Assembly (NCBI GenBank): GCA_964016875.1
Contig: OZ024724.1
Coordinates: 29,907,786 to 29,971,785 of the forward strand
DNA from: Fallopia convolvulus
Lineage: Eukaryota > Streptophyta > Magnoliopsida > Caryophyllales > Polygonaceae
DNA: 64,000 bases
Direction: 5' to 3'
Shown here: one piece after another, positions 34,701 to 46,669 of the stretch
Layout: every line of letters starts with the position of its first letter
How positions within the stretch are numbered: position 1 is the stretch's first letter
Notes under the pieces: model-generated
Database searches by the model: none
Seen by the model: only the letters and a program-made list of their open reading frames with translations
Told to the model about the DNA's origin: nothing
Translations under genes and position numbers: made by a program

Positions 34701-35440
34701 GGTAAGTTGTTGTCCCTTGGCAAAACCTCATTGACTTTTTGAATTAGTGCACCATATCCAACTTGTGACATGTTGTATTTGGTTTTCAACTCCATAAAAG
34801 ATCCGATAGTAGCTAATTGTGACATGTGAGAACCATCATATAATGGTTGATCTGCTGCTCTCAATACATCAGCAAAGCGCTCAGATAATAAGGACATTTC
34901 CTCGTTGCCAAGACCAAACATTGTGGTTGTCGATTGTTCCAAGTAAATTCCTTCTTCAAGGTAATTATGGTTTTCACCCATCTCTAAATGACTACTCGGC
35001 TCATTATAAGAAGTGCTTGTGTCAAACCACGGAGATGGAACAAAACTTGGACCAGCTGCATCAAACACCATTTTTTGGGTGGGATTCAAATTATCAAACA
35101 AATGCATCCCAATCCCAAATAGATTCATATCATTAGGATTTGAGATGGAAGACAACTCCTCCAAAGGAGGCGCATTGGCAAATGGTGACTCTCCATGTGC
35201 AGTCCACCAATAATAACTATCAACAAAGCCTTTCTTGTACAAACGAACGCGGACACTATTTTCATCATCAAATCGTCCATTCCTACATTTCAAACAAGGA
35301 TATTTTATCTTCTTCCCATCCATTAAATGCTTTTGAGCTTTTTCAAATTTAAGAAATCTCTCAACACCACCAATAAATTCGATACTCAAACCACCACCAC
35401 CAGGAAGTCATCTATCATACATCCAATCGCGATTCTCCAT
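31760..35440 (-). pseudogene. TNPD-like CACTA transposase (Transposase_21, DUF4218, DUF4216), broken
   Basis: On the minus strand the start is at 35440 (MENRDWMYDR), followed at once by an in-frame TGA. The frame then continues as the transposase-associated domain (SIEFIGGVERFLKF, CLKCRNGRF). The Transposase_21 core follows across a frameshift near 34440-34480: LCSDGFSPFGMF, then IVPGPKSPKKLI, LWKTGVPTFD, MNDFPAYGMLSGWS and a CPHC pair. Next come DUF4218 (MKSHDCHVFMQRLVPAAFKE at about 33340, then LGGPVQNRWMYPVERLLFTL at about 33070) and DUF4216 remnants down to about 31770. The domain order is that of full-length plant CACTA TNPD. At least four frame breaks or stops make it non-functional. 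Confidence 0.88.
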
Positions 35441-37147
35441 GAATAATTCTGCTTATTTGTCCAAACAAACTTAAGTTAACATCAACAAATAAGAAAAATC
35501 CATAAATACATACTAAACACCCTAAATGGGGAGAGAATGTTGTGAGAGAATATACACTTCTTAACGCCAAAATGTTTAGAGTATTATCTTCAAACTACCA
35601 AGATTGATGATCCAAAATAAGCAAAATCCAAAAATATATACTAAACACTCTAAACCTAAAACATGAAACCAAAAAACCTCTTTGCAACTAACGTACCTGA
35701 TCCAAATCAGATGTACACCTCGTATCGTCAAAATGTATAGAGTATTGTCTTCAAACTACCAAGAATGATGATCCAAGATTTGAGTTTGTTTTTTTGGTGA
35801 GAGAATGTGGGGAAAAATGGGGAGAGAATGTTGAGAGAATGTTAGGAAACAAGTGGTGAGGATAAGCTTATTGACTTATCAAATTACAATGGTAGTTAAG
35901 AATTGAATGAGGTTGGTACGAGGAGCATTTAATGAAAGTTTTAAATTAGCCAGAAAAATAGACACAAAAATGGCCACAAATACATGTTGGGCTCAATAAA
36001 AAGACCAGACCCAATTCGGCCCATATACTTGGACTATATGTTAGGGTTTTTCCGGCCCAACCCTAACGAGCCACTCAAGCGGCCATCTCCCTCGCTCTCT
36101 CAAATTTTAGGATTTCAGAAAACCCCATCTACTCATTTCCCCCTCATTGTCGTTCTCCATCTCCCTCTCCCTATCCCACTCCCTCACGAGCCACTCGAGC
36201 GCCATATCCCTCGCTCTTCATCTCTCTCGAGTGACAACTCCTTCAAACTACCAAGATCGAACGCCATCTCCCTCTCCTTATCCCTCTCCTTCTCCATCTC
36301 TCATGAGCTCCATGTCCCTCTCCCTCTCTCGAGACATTTCTTCTCGCCTCTCTCTCACTCTCGATCAGTCGTCATTGGTTTCGCCTCTCTCCACCGGCTA
36401 CACCATCGACCAGATCGGCAACACTGTCCACCACACCGGCAATGCCTTCGACCATATCGCCTCTCTCGCTCTCCTTTTTTCTCCACTTTCTTCATACATG
36501 TATGAAACTTTAATTGAAAATGCAACTTGATAGTATTATGTTACTTTGTTGAGTTGATATGTGATAGATTTTTTATTGCAAAATTTGATAGTATTAAGAA
36601 TCTGGATTTTTTGTTGGAAATGAAAATGCTTGAAAATGCTCTTCCTCACCATTTTTGTTGGTTAGGACTTGGGAGATGTATATGAATTTGGATTCCATTT
36701 GCTCATGTTTTCGGTTTAAACAGTTGCTCTCTCTTCTTGTTTCTTTCTTCTACAACTAAATGTATTTTCCCCACACATTGAATGTATATTGGTTGATGTA
36801 TATGAAATTTGATTAATATTGGTTGATGTCATGAGTATACGAGTGCACCTTACTTCTCATCTCTCTAGGCCTTGGAAATTGCCAATGGCCTTTATGTTTT
36901 TTTATTGCATCTCAAACTTTTTTTTCAATTGATGACAAGTAAAATGAAATTAGTTTGATTGCTATAATATGTTGGTGAGGAAGATCATCTCTTTGTTCAT
37001 GCCATTTGTGTGTCAATTGTTTTTATTTGGGTTTGGACAACTACTGTGATACATATTTTGACAACTTTTCTTTAACCGTTTTTCCACTCATTATTTTGTC
37101 AATTACTTCATTGATATTTTCCATTTCTTTCTTGACAGATTGCTGCA
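35441..37147. other. CACTA 5' leader region
   Basis: On the plus strand 36080-36380 is highly CT-rich (CCCTCTCCTTATCCCTCTCC and similar). The open frames there encode only Ser/Pro/Leu-rich low-complexity peptides and are not credible genes. The phrases CTCGAGCGCCATATCCCTCG and CGAACGCCATCTCCCTCTCC indicate internal duplication. The rest is AT-rich. Confidence 0.4.
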
Positions 37148-38187
37148 ATGCCAATGAAATGGACGCATGACCATGAGATGATCTTCCTCAAAATTGTTTT
37201 AGAGCTTAGTCCCCCCTGATGACCCCCCCCCCCCCAACTGGGTTGATGTCCACCAACGCTCAAGGCGGAGACTGGGTGTTTGTCCACGAGAATCACTACG
37301 CAATCAAGGTATAAGAACTATTTTGGCAGATATGGAGCTTTTTCTGACAAACGAAGGGGGGTATCATGTGGGATTCAAGTACCTGGCAAATTACTGGTCA
37401 TGACGATTGGTGGGCAGAAAAATATAAAGTAAGTGCAAATCCTCCTTTTTTAATTAATACAAATTTGTACTCTACCCCCTCCAAAATAATACCAAGTTTA
37501 CACTTCTTCTTTTGGTACAAACTTTCATTATATTTAGCAAAAGTATACAATGGCATATTTAGCAAAATAATACCATGTTGATTGAGGTTAGAGTCTTGGA
37601 GATTCAATTTTAGATTTGGATTTAATTAATTGATAAAACTTTCATCATATTTAGCAAAAGTGATACAAGGTCATAATTTCACCTTACTTCACATCTAGGG
37701 TTTACTTTGCCTTGTGTATAATGTTGTTTTAGAGATTTTAGTCTTAGTTCTCATCTAGGATTTTAGTTATACAAGGTCATAATTTTACTTTACTTCTCAT
37801 CTAGGGTTTACTTTGCCAAAAGTAATACAAGACATTTTAGTATTGGAGATATGCTTTCTTTTTTTAAGGTTTACTTTGCCTTGTGTTCCATGTTGTTTTC
37901 TTTTTCTCATTTTTTAGACTCTTAGTAGGTTTACTTTGTCTTGTGTTCCATGTTGTTTTGTTTCATTTTTAACTTGCAAATCTCTTGTATAGTAGGAGTG
38001 CAAAGCTTACAAGTTTTTCAGAAAAAATGGCATGGATCCCAATATGAGTTCTTTTTTGAACAAAATCTTTAACTCTCAAACCATAGAAGATGAAGATGTG
38101 GAGCTCTACCTGTCTAGTGACGATGATGATGAAGTGGCTTGTAGCAAACAAGAGGAAGAGGAAGAGGAAGAAGATGAAAACATTTAG
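37148..38187 (+). pseudogene. Myb/SANT-like DNA-binding domain gene inside the CACTA element (opposite strand)
   Basis: A gene-like unit opposite to the transposase genes. The first part (from ATG 37148: MPMKWTHDHEMIFLKIVLEL) carries the W...FL.I start of a Myb/SANT-like domain (Myb_DNA-bind_3 style). Its second helix region resembles SRYKNYFGRYGAFSDKRRG, and the exon end WDSSTWQITGHDDWWAEKYK matches the family's TG.I.A.D.WW.E.. motif (donor AAAG|TAAGTG near 37430). The last exon (about 37996-38187) encodes ECKAYKFFRKNGMDPNMSSF and an acidic tail (DDDDEVACSKQ then E-rich), ending at TAG 38185-38187. A stop and a C-run (about 37226-37238) with a frameshift interrupt exon 1. Such proteins occur as accessory factors of Harbinger elements and as host proteins. 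Confidence 0.65.
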
Positions 38188-38599
38188 AGGAATGTGTTGG
38201 TTTTAGTCATCTTAGACTTGTAGTTTGTAGCTTGTATGCCTTTACTTGGTTTTAGTGATATTAGAGGATTGTGTTGAACACATTGAGATTGTGTTGGATT
38301 CTTATTATGTTCAAGCCATTGAACTTGTTAATAATGTGTTGAACATTTTATGCATTCTTATGGGCAGGTTTGTATGTGCATTTTTAGGTCAAGTTATGGC
38401 AAATTTTATGTGTGCATTGTTTGAGTTTGGGACAATCCTTTGAGGAGTTACATATATAGTTTAGACAAGCTATGGAGTTGGATAGTTAATTTAGAAAGGT
38501 TATGGAGTTGGATAGTTTGATAAATTATATGACTAATCTTCTATCTTGGTTAATTTGGGCTAGATTGATTCAAAACATGGCCTTGTAGATGCATACATA

Positions 38600-39471
38600 C
38601 AATTCTTAACAAGTGAAATGCATTCGCCTCAAATTGACCACAAATGTACAACCAAATTTAGCTTTCTAATCCATTCGCATCAATATCGCCACAACAATAG
38701 CCGCAAACCATATTTTCCTGGCTATATGGCCACAAACATAGAATCGAACTTAGTTGCATGCTTATTTCCGTGAAAATTTTCTCATAAATTTAGAACCGAA
38801 TTTAGCTACGTAATATATTCGCGTCAATATAGCTCCAATTATAGCCACAACTCATCTTTTCATGGCAATGTGGTCACAAACTTAGAATCGAACTTAGCTG
38901 CATGATTATTTCGCGACAAATTTCCCGTAAATTTAGAACCGAATTTAGCTTCGTAATATATTCGCGTCAATATAGCTCCAACTATAGCCACAACCTACGA
39001 TTTCATGTCTATATTGCCACAAACTTAGAATCGAACTTAGATGCATGATTATTTCGAGACAAATTTCCCATAAATTTAGAACCAAATTTAGCTTTGTAAT
39101 ATATTCGCGTCAATATAGCTTCAACTTTAGGCACAACACATATCTTCATGCCTATGTCGACACAACTTAGAATCGAATTTAGCTGCATGATTATTTCCCG
39201 ATAAATTTAGAACCGAGTTTAGCTGCGTAATATATTCGGGTCAATATGATCACAACTACAGCCCCAACCCATATTTTCATGGCTATATGGCCACAAAATT
39301 AGACTCAAACTTAGTTGTGTGTTTATTTCGCGATAATATTCCCCCAAATGTAGTGCCAACCGTGAGTTTCATGGGTAAACAACCAGAGAATTTGAGATTT
39401 GTGAGGGATATTGTGGCAGATACCCTCAAACTTATCCACACCTATTCCTAGCTATAATTTCTTGGCTATAT
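38600..39471. repeat. CACTA right subterminal repeats
   Basis: Four diverged units of about 120-130 bp, each with GTAATATATTCGCGTCAATA, TAGCCACAAC, CACAAACTTAGAATCGAA, CTTAGCTGCATGATTATTTC and AATTTAGAACCGAATTTAGC. They end just before the CACTA terminus. Confidence 0.85.
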
Positions 39472-39489
39472 GCGCGTTCTCTAGTAGTG

Positions 39490-40420
39490 GGAGGAGCATC
39501 TGGTGTGTTTTCCGAATCAAGGGTGATGGAGTGTAAAAATGAGATGAGGGTTTGCATAAGCAAATGGGAGGACATTGAATTTTACAAAACAAAACCCTCA
39601 TCAAATACAATGATCCTTGTTTCTCCCTCTTGCTATTGATACAATGATCATCCCTACTAGCAATCTTATCCTCAACAAATTATCATCAAAACAATAACAA
39701 AATTAACCTTATTTTCTTCCTTGGAAATGTTTTTTAAAGACAATTTAGTTAAAAAAGGAGAAGGGAAAAGAAGGAGAAAACTTATTAAAACAAACCCAAA
39801 TAGGGAAGGGCAAAGTAGTAAGAGGATTTTAGTCAAATTGAATGTTGTATTTCATCTTCTTCTCCATCTGCTTTGTATCTGATTCTAGAAAAGAACAAAA
39901 ATTGGGCATCCATCATCAAATCACTATCACATACAGATTCGGAAAGCCCAAATTTAAAAAACAATTGAAAGCAGTCCCAGCAACAATACAAAGGAAAACT
40001 GAAAGACAAATGAAGAAATGGAAATGCATATAAAGATCAAGTCAGGATTGTGGGATGAAGTAAAAACCCTTGAACAAGCATCTGTCTTCTTGTTAATAAT
40101 TATGATGATAGAATTCCAAGTGCACAACACGGGAAATATAGTAAATACCACTTCCACGAAAGCTCAGTCCTATTTATTAAAAAAAGTTGAATAATAAGTT
40201 TAGGGAAACACACAAAGTCGAAGAGAATTTACAGTTTATTTTGGGACTTCAGAATCTGAAATGGGACTTCCCTAGCATTTGGGTTCGAAGAATGAGACAA
40301 AACAAAGAACAACCGTAAAATTAAGGAGGCAAATATAAAAGAGGAAGACGATGGATTTACAATTTCACCCTCAAAAATAGATGATTACACGACCCAGATC
40401 AAAGATGGATCCATTTCCTA
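39490..40420. other. Unassigned DNA right of the CACTA element
   Basis: AT-rich and without a recognisable coding region. It should hold the other half of whatever locus the CACTA element inserted into, but no continuation of the exon at 26352-26697 could be recognised. Confidence 0.3.
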
Positions 40421-43000
40421 CTTTTTTTAAGTTGGAAAAGATTAGGCTGAACACAACATCCTTACAAATGAGGACCTGAAGTCTTGAGTGTGTTTGAATT
40501 TGATGAGCACTATATGAGTGGTGTAGTCCTGTAATCAAATCAGCAACCTTATTGCAATCACAAGGTATATATGCAAATCTATCTACATCAAACGACTACA
40601 GTAAAACAAGTGTGTCTGAGATTAACATTTCAATTTGTCATGGGCACGATTTACTGCCCTATGATGCTTGTATGACAAATCATCTTCTTCGATTACAATT
40701 TTGGACAAATTTCTATTCTTGGTTTCGCAAACTGCTTCGTACATGCTTGTTCCTTCTGCTTGAGTCATACTCCAGTTTTCGTTCACAAAAACATTTATCG
40801 AATTATTCTTTCCATTGTGGTCCCAAATAATATATCCTACAATTGCCAATCCATCTCGTTTTTTTATATCCATCAAAATTTAGTTTAACAAATCCATGAC
40901 TCGATTTATGCCATTTCTTATCTTTCCTTTTAGATATCTTTTGCATCGTCATGCCATTATATCCATTAGCATTTTCTATTACTTTATTCCACATCATTAT
41001 TTGTGTTTTTATGCTCCACCAAGCGATAATTAGTTCAGTAAATTTATGGGAGTTCATTGATTGTTTTAATTTTTTCAAGATTTCTCGCATGCATTAGTCA
41101 TTTCCTGAAACATTTATTATGGATTCTACAAATACATAATCAACTTTATTCAATACTTGTAATGTAAAAGGGAATTCCATTAAAATATGTCGAACTGTTT
41201 CGTTCGAAATTGAGCATAACGGGCATTTGGGAGTTACTGTCGTGTGGCGTTGAATTAATACATCTTTAGTTAGTAGTCCTTTTGAGAAAAGTTTCCATAG
41301 AATTAATTTACATTGGGTTATGTCTAATTCCATATCCAGTCGAAATCACAATCTCGTATTTGTTGCTCATGCGATACGAAAGAAGTAGCAGAATGTGTAG
41401 AAAACCATCTGTTTTTGCTTGGAAACCAATATAACTTATCTCTGATTTGACTTTTCGGAATTAGTATTGATGTAATTCGTTGTGCCCATTTCGGCGGTAA
41501 AATTCGATATAATTCATGGTCCTTCCATCGTCATCTTTGTCAATAAATTGTGATATTGTCACATTAATATTCGAATGTAATGCTCCAGGGCAAATATCTA
41601 TAAGCGCTTCATTAGTCACCCACGGGTCTTTCCAAAACTTCACAGTCTTCCCATCACCTATCTGCCACATTAATCTTTTTTGAAATTCCGTGTTTAGATT
41701 CATCAATTTATTCCATTGCCATAAAACATTGTGAGGAAGTGAGTATTCTAATAAATTTGTGGTCTTTAGATATTTTTCTGATACAATACGAACCCAAATA
41801 TTATTTGATCTGCTAAAATATTCCACAGTGATTTCATTTGCAGAGCTTTGTTCACATGAACCGATTTTCTAAGGCCAAGTCCCACTTTTTTCTTTAATCG
41901 AAATATCATTTCCCAATCTATAGGAGGTGTATGTCGATTCGGCTTATTCTAGAAAAACTCCCTATTTACCGTATCTAACTTATTTACCGTTCCTGCCGAT
42001 AACATGAAATTCTACATCGTATAGGAAGGTTTTGTGGCCAGTACTGATTTAATTAGCATTGTTCTTCTTGCTTGAGACAAAGAGTTTGCTTTCCACCTCG
42101 AAAGTTGTTGTTCCACCGATCGGATGACAGGTTCAAACGTTTTTCTTGTCACTTTTGAGTTTATAATCAGACACCCTAGATATTTTTCTAACGAACTTGT
42201 ATGTGGTATACCTAGTTCTTCTTGAAGAAGTCTTCTTGTCGATTTCATTACACCTTTAGTAGTTTGGAAAGCCGGATTATGGAAATTAATCTTTTATCCT
42301 GAGATATCACAATAATCCTCTAAAACAGTCTTGATATTTCGAAAGGCCACATTTCTTACTGGGCTAAAAATAATTACATCATCGGCGAAAAAAAAAGAAC
42401 GAAATCCTTGTTCCTACTCTAGCTACCTGAAATCCAACATTTTTGGAATGAAACCTATATGCGTGAAATACTTGTTTTATAAATTCTCAATCAACCCGAT
42501 CATAAGCCTTTTCCATATCTAGCTTAATGGTTGCCCATCCTATCTTTCCTTTTAATTACCTAAAAGTATGAAAGATTTCATGAGACATAAGAACATTATC
42601 TTGTTCTTGTATAACTCTATTCATGACAAAGGCTCCTTGGAGAGGGTGAATAACCTTTTTTAGTCTTTTAGATAATATCTTTGCAATTATCTTATATATA
42701 TTGGAGCACAAACTAATGGGTCTATAATGATTAATCGTTGTCGGATGATCACATTTTGGTATTAAGGAGATAAAAGTATGATTAATTTCCTTTAGTATAA
42801 AGCCCGATGTGAAAAATGCCTTAACTGCTTTAATAATTGACGCACCTATCAAGTTCCAATATTTTTGATAGAATTCAATAATCATTCCGTCTAGACTTAG
42901 TGATTTGTTCTTACCAAGACTGAAAATCGCATTTCGAATTTCTGAGTTTGGTACTTCCTTTATAAGTTCAACATTTTCCCCTTCTGTGATCATGAACTAC
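40421..43000 (-). mobile_element. 5'-truncated LINE on the minus strand
   Basis: Minus-strand ORF2 remnant. In order it shows RT N-terminal blocks (42556-42993: KNKSLSLDGMIIEFYQKYW, HYRPISLCSNIYKIIAKILS), KIGWATIKLDMEKAYDR (about 42500), FADDVIIF (about 42380, catalytic box), YLGCLI and ARRTMLIKSVL (42012-42248), the WQIGDGKTVKFWKDPW block (41461-41826), the zinc knuckle CPLC...H (41094-41333) and RNase H (40560-41090, VKLNFDGY, TSMYEAVCE). An A-run on the minus strand near 40421-40429 may be the 3' tail. Several frameshifts and stops separate the blocks. It is a different lineage from the 396-4238 LINE. Confidence 0.85.
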
Positions 43001-43918
43001 CTTTATTTCTTCTCTTCAATGAACAAGCTTGATCAAAAGAATTTAAAAAGGGAAGAAAAAAACAAAGAAATTCCCACTTCCCAATAAACTCTTATGTAAT
43101 TTTAATTCAAATAATTAAAACTAAGATGATAAATTTATAATAAACAAAACGTGATCAAGCTTGACTTTTACTTTAAATCTTGTACTTATATCATATTGTT
43201 TTGGTTGTTATAAAAAAATACCTTGAAAATCAAGCACAATAATTTTTTCCCATTAAATTTCATAAGATAGTCTCAAATCAATGAAAAGTGGAAAAGTAGT
43301 GTATGAGTTGTTAAAGTTGGAGACAAAAAGACTCAAACTAGATCACCACCTTGAAAATCATACAGTTTATTTATAAAAATATTAACATATTTTCGGTTTT
43401 TCAATTAACCATTATATGCAAAGCCATGAGTTGAAAACGAATCAATAAACCGAAAATATTTTTGGTTCGGTTAACAAAACCAAAACTTAAAAAAATAGGT
43501 TCAATTAACATAAAAATAATCGTGTTTTCAGTTTTGCGATTATAGTTTTTTTGACACCCTTAGTGTGTGTGTGTGTGTGTGTGTGTATTCAAACTAAATC
43601 AAACTCCATAAAATAAGTGTGTTGAGTAGATCATGAAAGGGATAGAAAGGTATACTTCTCCAGTAATACCCAAATACAAAATAAACTAAACCCAAAAGAT
43701 TTTTTAAGACATGAGTAGCTTCATTTTTTTTGGTTTTTTCTAGGGCACTGCACATGAGAGTCGAAAATAAAATTTTAATGTACTACCCAAAATCCTAGTC
43801 ATTGGACTAAATACTCGAAGGCAACGAGTAGCTTCATTGACGCACCCCAAAAAATAAGGAGCATTGAGTCTCCAACAATCCAACCCGACCTTCACATCAT
43901 CCTCTTAGGATATGCTTG
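43001..43918. other. Unassigned DNA with CGGTT-word remnants
   Basis: 43390-43560 contains ATTTTCGGTTTTTC, AACCGAAAATAT and TTTGGTTCGGTTAAC words and ends TTTTTTTGACACCCTTAG, which on the minus strand is CTAAGGGTGTCAAA. This is probably another hAT-like terminal zone, with no partner end found. The rest shows no gene. Confidence 0.35.
43564..43586. repeat. Dinucleotide microsatellite (TG)n
   Basis: About eleven TG units. Confidence 0.9.
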
Positions 43919-44106
43919 TGCTAAAACAGAAGTAGAATAGAGGAGGAAGAAGGATAGTGGAAACGGGCTCTTCGTTCTTACATTGGGATCAATGATCTGA
44001 TGTCAAGTGTAAGGATGTCCTTGTCCATAAGCGTTATAAAGAAAGGATATAGACTTTGTACAACTCATGGATTCTATCTAATGAATTTACAAGTTAATCC
44101 TTAATG
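43919..44106 (-). repeat. 3' LTR of the minus-strand copia element (left side)
   Basis: TGCTAAAACAGAAGTAGAAT, AGGAAGAAGGATAGTGGAAA, TTGTCCATAAGCGTTATA and ATTCTATCTAATGAATTTAC match the right LTR. It lacks a segment of about 36 bp that holds the TATA-like GATTATATAGAGG in the right copy. A polypurine-like GTTCGAGGGAGCA (minus strand) adjoins it at 44107-44120. Confidence 0.8.
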
Positions 44107-44569
44107 TGCTCCCTCGAACCTAATGTCCGGAAGCAATGTTTGGATCGGATGTCCTTAATATGCTCCCTCGGGACAAATTTCTAGAAGCAGAGTTTGGATC
44201 GGTTGTAGTGGAAGCGGACCTTTGTGATAGGCTTTGTGAGGATCCACCTATTGGTCTTTGGAGGCAGTGTAAATCCACTCTTCCGCCTTCGACATACTAT
44301 TCATGTTTCATTTAATTAGATAAACATCGAATTAATATTAGAAAAAAAATTATATTTATATTCTAAACAATTATATGTGCAAATTTTTAGTTTAAAATCA
44401 TATTGTAAATTTTATAAAAAATTGTACGAAAATTACCTTTTTAATATTTAAAATTTTATAATATGGTTTTCAAGCTAAAAATTTGCACACATGTGTATTT
44501 AATTGTTTACAACGTAAATATAATTTTAAATTTTTTAATATTAATTTGATGTTTATGTAATTAAGTGGA

Positions 44570-45443
44570 ACACAAATAATACATCGAAGTTGGATTTGAG
44601 GGTTTGCATCCCTTTAGAGGAGGGAAAGGCACCTTGTAAAGATTTGGAATGCACTCATTCAAAGACAAAATGGTAGTGGATGGATATATGTTTAATGTGA
44701 TGATGAAGAACAAGATTAGAAGCAATGAAGGTGACGTCGAGGTTGTCTTACCAAAGAACCGACAGCTGGTTGGCGAGCAAAGATTGTAGCTAGAGAACAT
44801 CACATGGGGTTTGGACAAACAAGCGATACTCGACCTCAATGGACGATCGAGCTACAATGTTTTATTTTTTTAACTCCATGATATGAGATTTGTTCCAAGA
44901 AAGATGCAATAGGCTACTGTGTACTTGCAATCAGAGATCTTACGTCTAATTAGCGTCAGAGAAGGCCGATAGAAGAGGGGCGGGAGTAGAGTAGAGTACG
45001 AGCTTTTGATCGATAGAGGCAAGAAAGTAGCGCAAGATTCGTTTCACGATCTGCCAATGGACAAGACGAGGTTGGTGCATATATTGATACAACTTTTTGA
45101 TGGAAAATGAGATGTTCGGTCTTGTAAATGCAAGGAACTAGATGTTCACAACGACATTGTGGTAGAGGGCTTGATCGTCGAAGGAGGAGAATATGCGAAG
45201 ATGTTGTGAAAGGAGGAAGGCATCAGTGTAAATACTCCTTTGGCATTTTCCATGTGGAGGTGAGAGAGAAGATCTTTGATGAGTTTGCACTCACTAAAAA
45301 TGAAACCATCATCTTTGCACTGAATCTTGACCTCCAAGAAATAGTGAACTTTACCGAGGTCTCTAAAATGGAATTGATTGTCAAGCTGTGAATAAAATTG
45401 ATACAAAGTGATGGATCGGAGGAAATGACCAACAAGTCATCTA
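44570..45443 (-). pseudogene. Copia RNase H and RT C-terminal part (left half)
   Basis: On the minus strand, from the insertion point at 45443: IDDLLVISSD (the second half of the catalytic YVDD box), FHFRDLGKVHYFLEV, then the linker HWQIVKRILRYFL, VARSSIEVEYR, and the RNase H block NLVLHHHIKHISIHYHFVFE. These are standard copia RT/RNase H motifs with several frame breaks. The frame is severed by the plus-strand copia insertion at the YVDD motif. Confidence 0.8.
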
Positions 45444-45602
45444 TGTTGAGTATATTAGTTGTTGTGTTGACGCGTTGTAGGCTACTATAGCAAAAGCCTA
45501 TATATAGTTCTTTCATGCTTGTAATAGACTCATTAAAATCAATGAATTCATTTCTGGTTTTCTTCTCTGTGTTCTTCTTTCTGTCGAGCTTACTTTGTAA
45601 CA
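45444..45602 (+). repeat. 5' LTR of the plus-strand copia
   Basis: TGTTGAGTATATTAG...TTTGTAACA, 159 bp, with a TATA-like CTATATATAG (about 45500) and an R-like AATAGACTCATT region. TGGTATCAGA follows immediately. Confidence 0.93.
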
Positions 45603-45641
45603 TGGTATCAGACTGATCAATTCGATCCTCTTTCTTCCGCT

Positions 45642-46660
45642 ATGACGAATCCTGATCCAGAATTTCCTCCTCTTCGTTCTTCCTCGAGTTCTAATGCTCG
45701 TAATTCTCTTCATCGTGATTCGACTAATCCATGGGGTGTTTTACTTCCTCGCGATTGCAAAATTTTCGACTTGATGAGCGAATTATTTTTGCATCATAAC
45801 GATCACCCCAATTACATCTTATCTACGAGCCTTATCGACGATCGCAACTATGCATCTAGGAAAAGATCTGTGGAAGTGTCCCTTCTTGCAAAGAATAAGC
45901 TAGGGTTTGTTATGGGAACTTGTATTCGTCCCTCTTTTGATCCAACAGTTCAAGCTCATTGGGATAGATGCGACAATATGGTTTTCTCTTGGTTGCTTCA
46001 TTCCGTCCACAAAGAAATTGCTGAATCTATCCTTTATTGTCGATTGGCGCGACAAGTCTGGTTGGAATTGGAGTCGGGATTTAGCAAAATTGATCGCACC
46101 AATCTCTTTCAAATTTAGCGCGATCTTGCTTCTCTCACTCAAGGTAACCTTTCTGTTACCTCTTATTACACCAAATGCAAACGTCTCTGGGACGAGTATC
46201 TTCTTTTAGTTGAATCCAAGTTTTGCGAATGTGGTTCTAACTCTGTTGCTCGAAGCATTTTGGAGGATCAACAAATCGTACAGTTTCTAATGGGGCTTGG
46301 TGACTCTTACTCTGTGATTCGTGGTAATGTTCTTATGATGCAACCACCGCCAGATCTTTCTACTGTATATAAGATTGTACTTCAGGAAGAATCACATAAA
46401 TCTATTCGATCTATTTCTTCGCCTATTGACTCTGATAATTCTGCTCTAGCTACTAACAAGAATACCGATTCTTCTCGCTCTGGATCAAAGTCCAATTCAC
46501 AAGACGTTACAAGTATTTATGTGATCATTGTAAGCATCCTCATCACACTATAGATCGTTGCTGGAAGCTCCACGAATACCCTTCGAATCATGTTCGTGGT
46601 GGTTCCAAGAAAGCTAATAATGCTTCCTCTGATTCTCCTGATTCTTCTTGTTCAAGTTAA
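45642..46660 (+). pseudogene. Copia gag with CCHC zinc knuckle, broken
   Basis: From ATG 45642 the frame runs to a premature TAG at 46116-46118. It covers the gag-like UBN2/Retrotran_gag_3 region (WDRCDNMVFSWLLHSV, LARQVWLELESGFSK). It then reads on (SVTSYYTKCKRLWDEY, VQFLMGLGDSYSVIRGNVL) to about 46500. After a one-base shift a perfect CX2CX4HX4C knuckle (CDHCKHPHHTIDRC) lies at about 46520-46563. A TAA follows near 46658. The gag packages the element RNA; two defects make this copy inactive. Confidence 0.85.
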
Positions 46661-46669
46661 ACTGATATA

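Larger units (their letters stand above)
26698..39489 (-). mobile_element. CACTA (En/Spm, CMC) DNA transposon, about 12.8 kb
   Basis: The right end, read on the minus strand, is CACTACTAGAGAACGCGC (39472-39489), the standard plant CACTA terminus. The left end begins CACTAC (26698-26703) and then differs. Both ends carry several hundred bases of short subterminal repeats built on GTGGCC / GAATCGAACTTAG-like phrases. The flanking trinucleotides are GAA (left) and GGA (right), a one-base mismatch to a perfect 3-bp duplication. Inside, on the minus strand, are a TNPD-like and a TNPA-like gene in the expected order. Both are broken, so this copy is dead or at best non-autonomous. The right end is secure; the exact left end is less so. 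Confidence 0.85.

Noticed and set aside
36147..36530. Ser/Pro-rich open frames in the CACTA 5' region
   Set aside because: They arise from CT-rich simple sequence in two overlapping frames, with no family motif.
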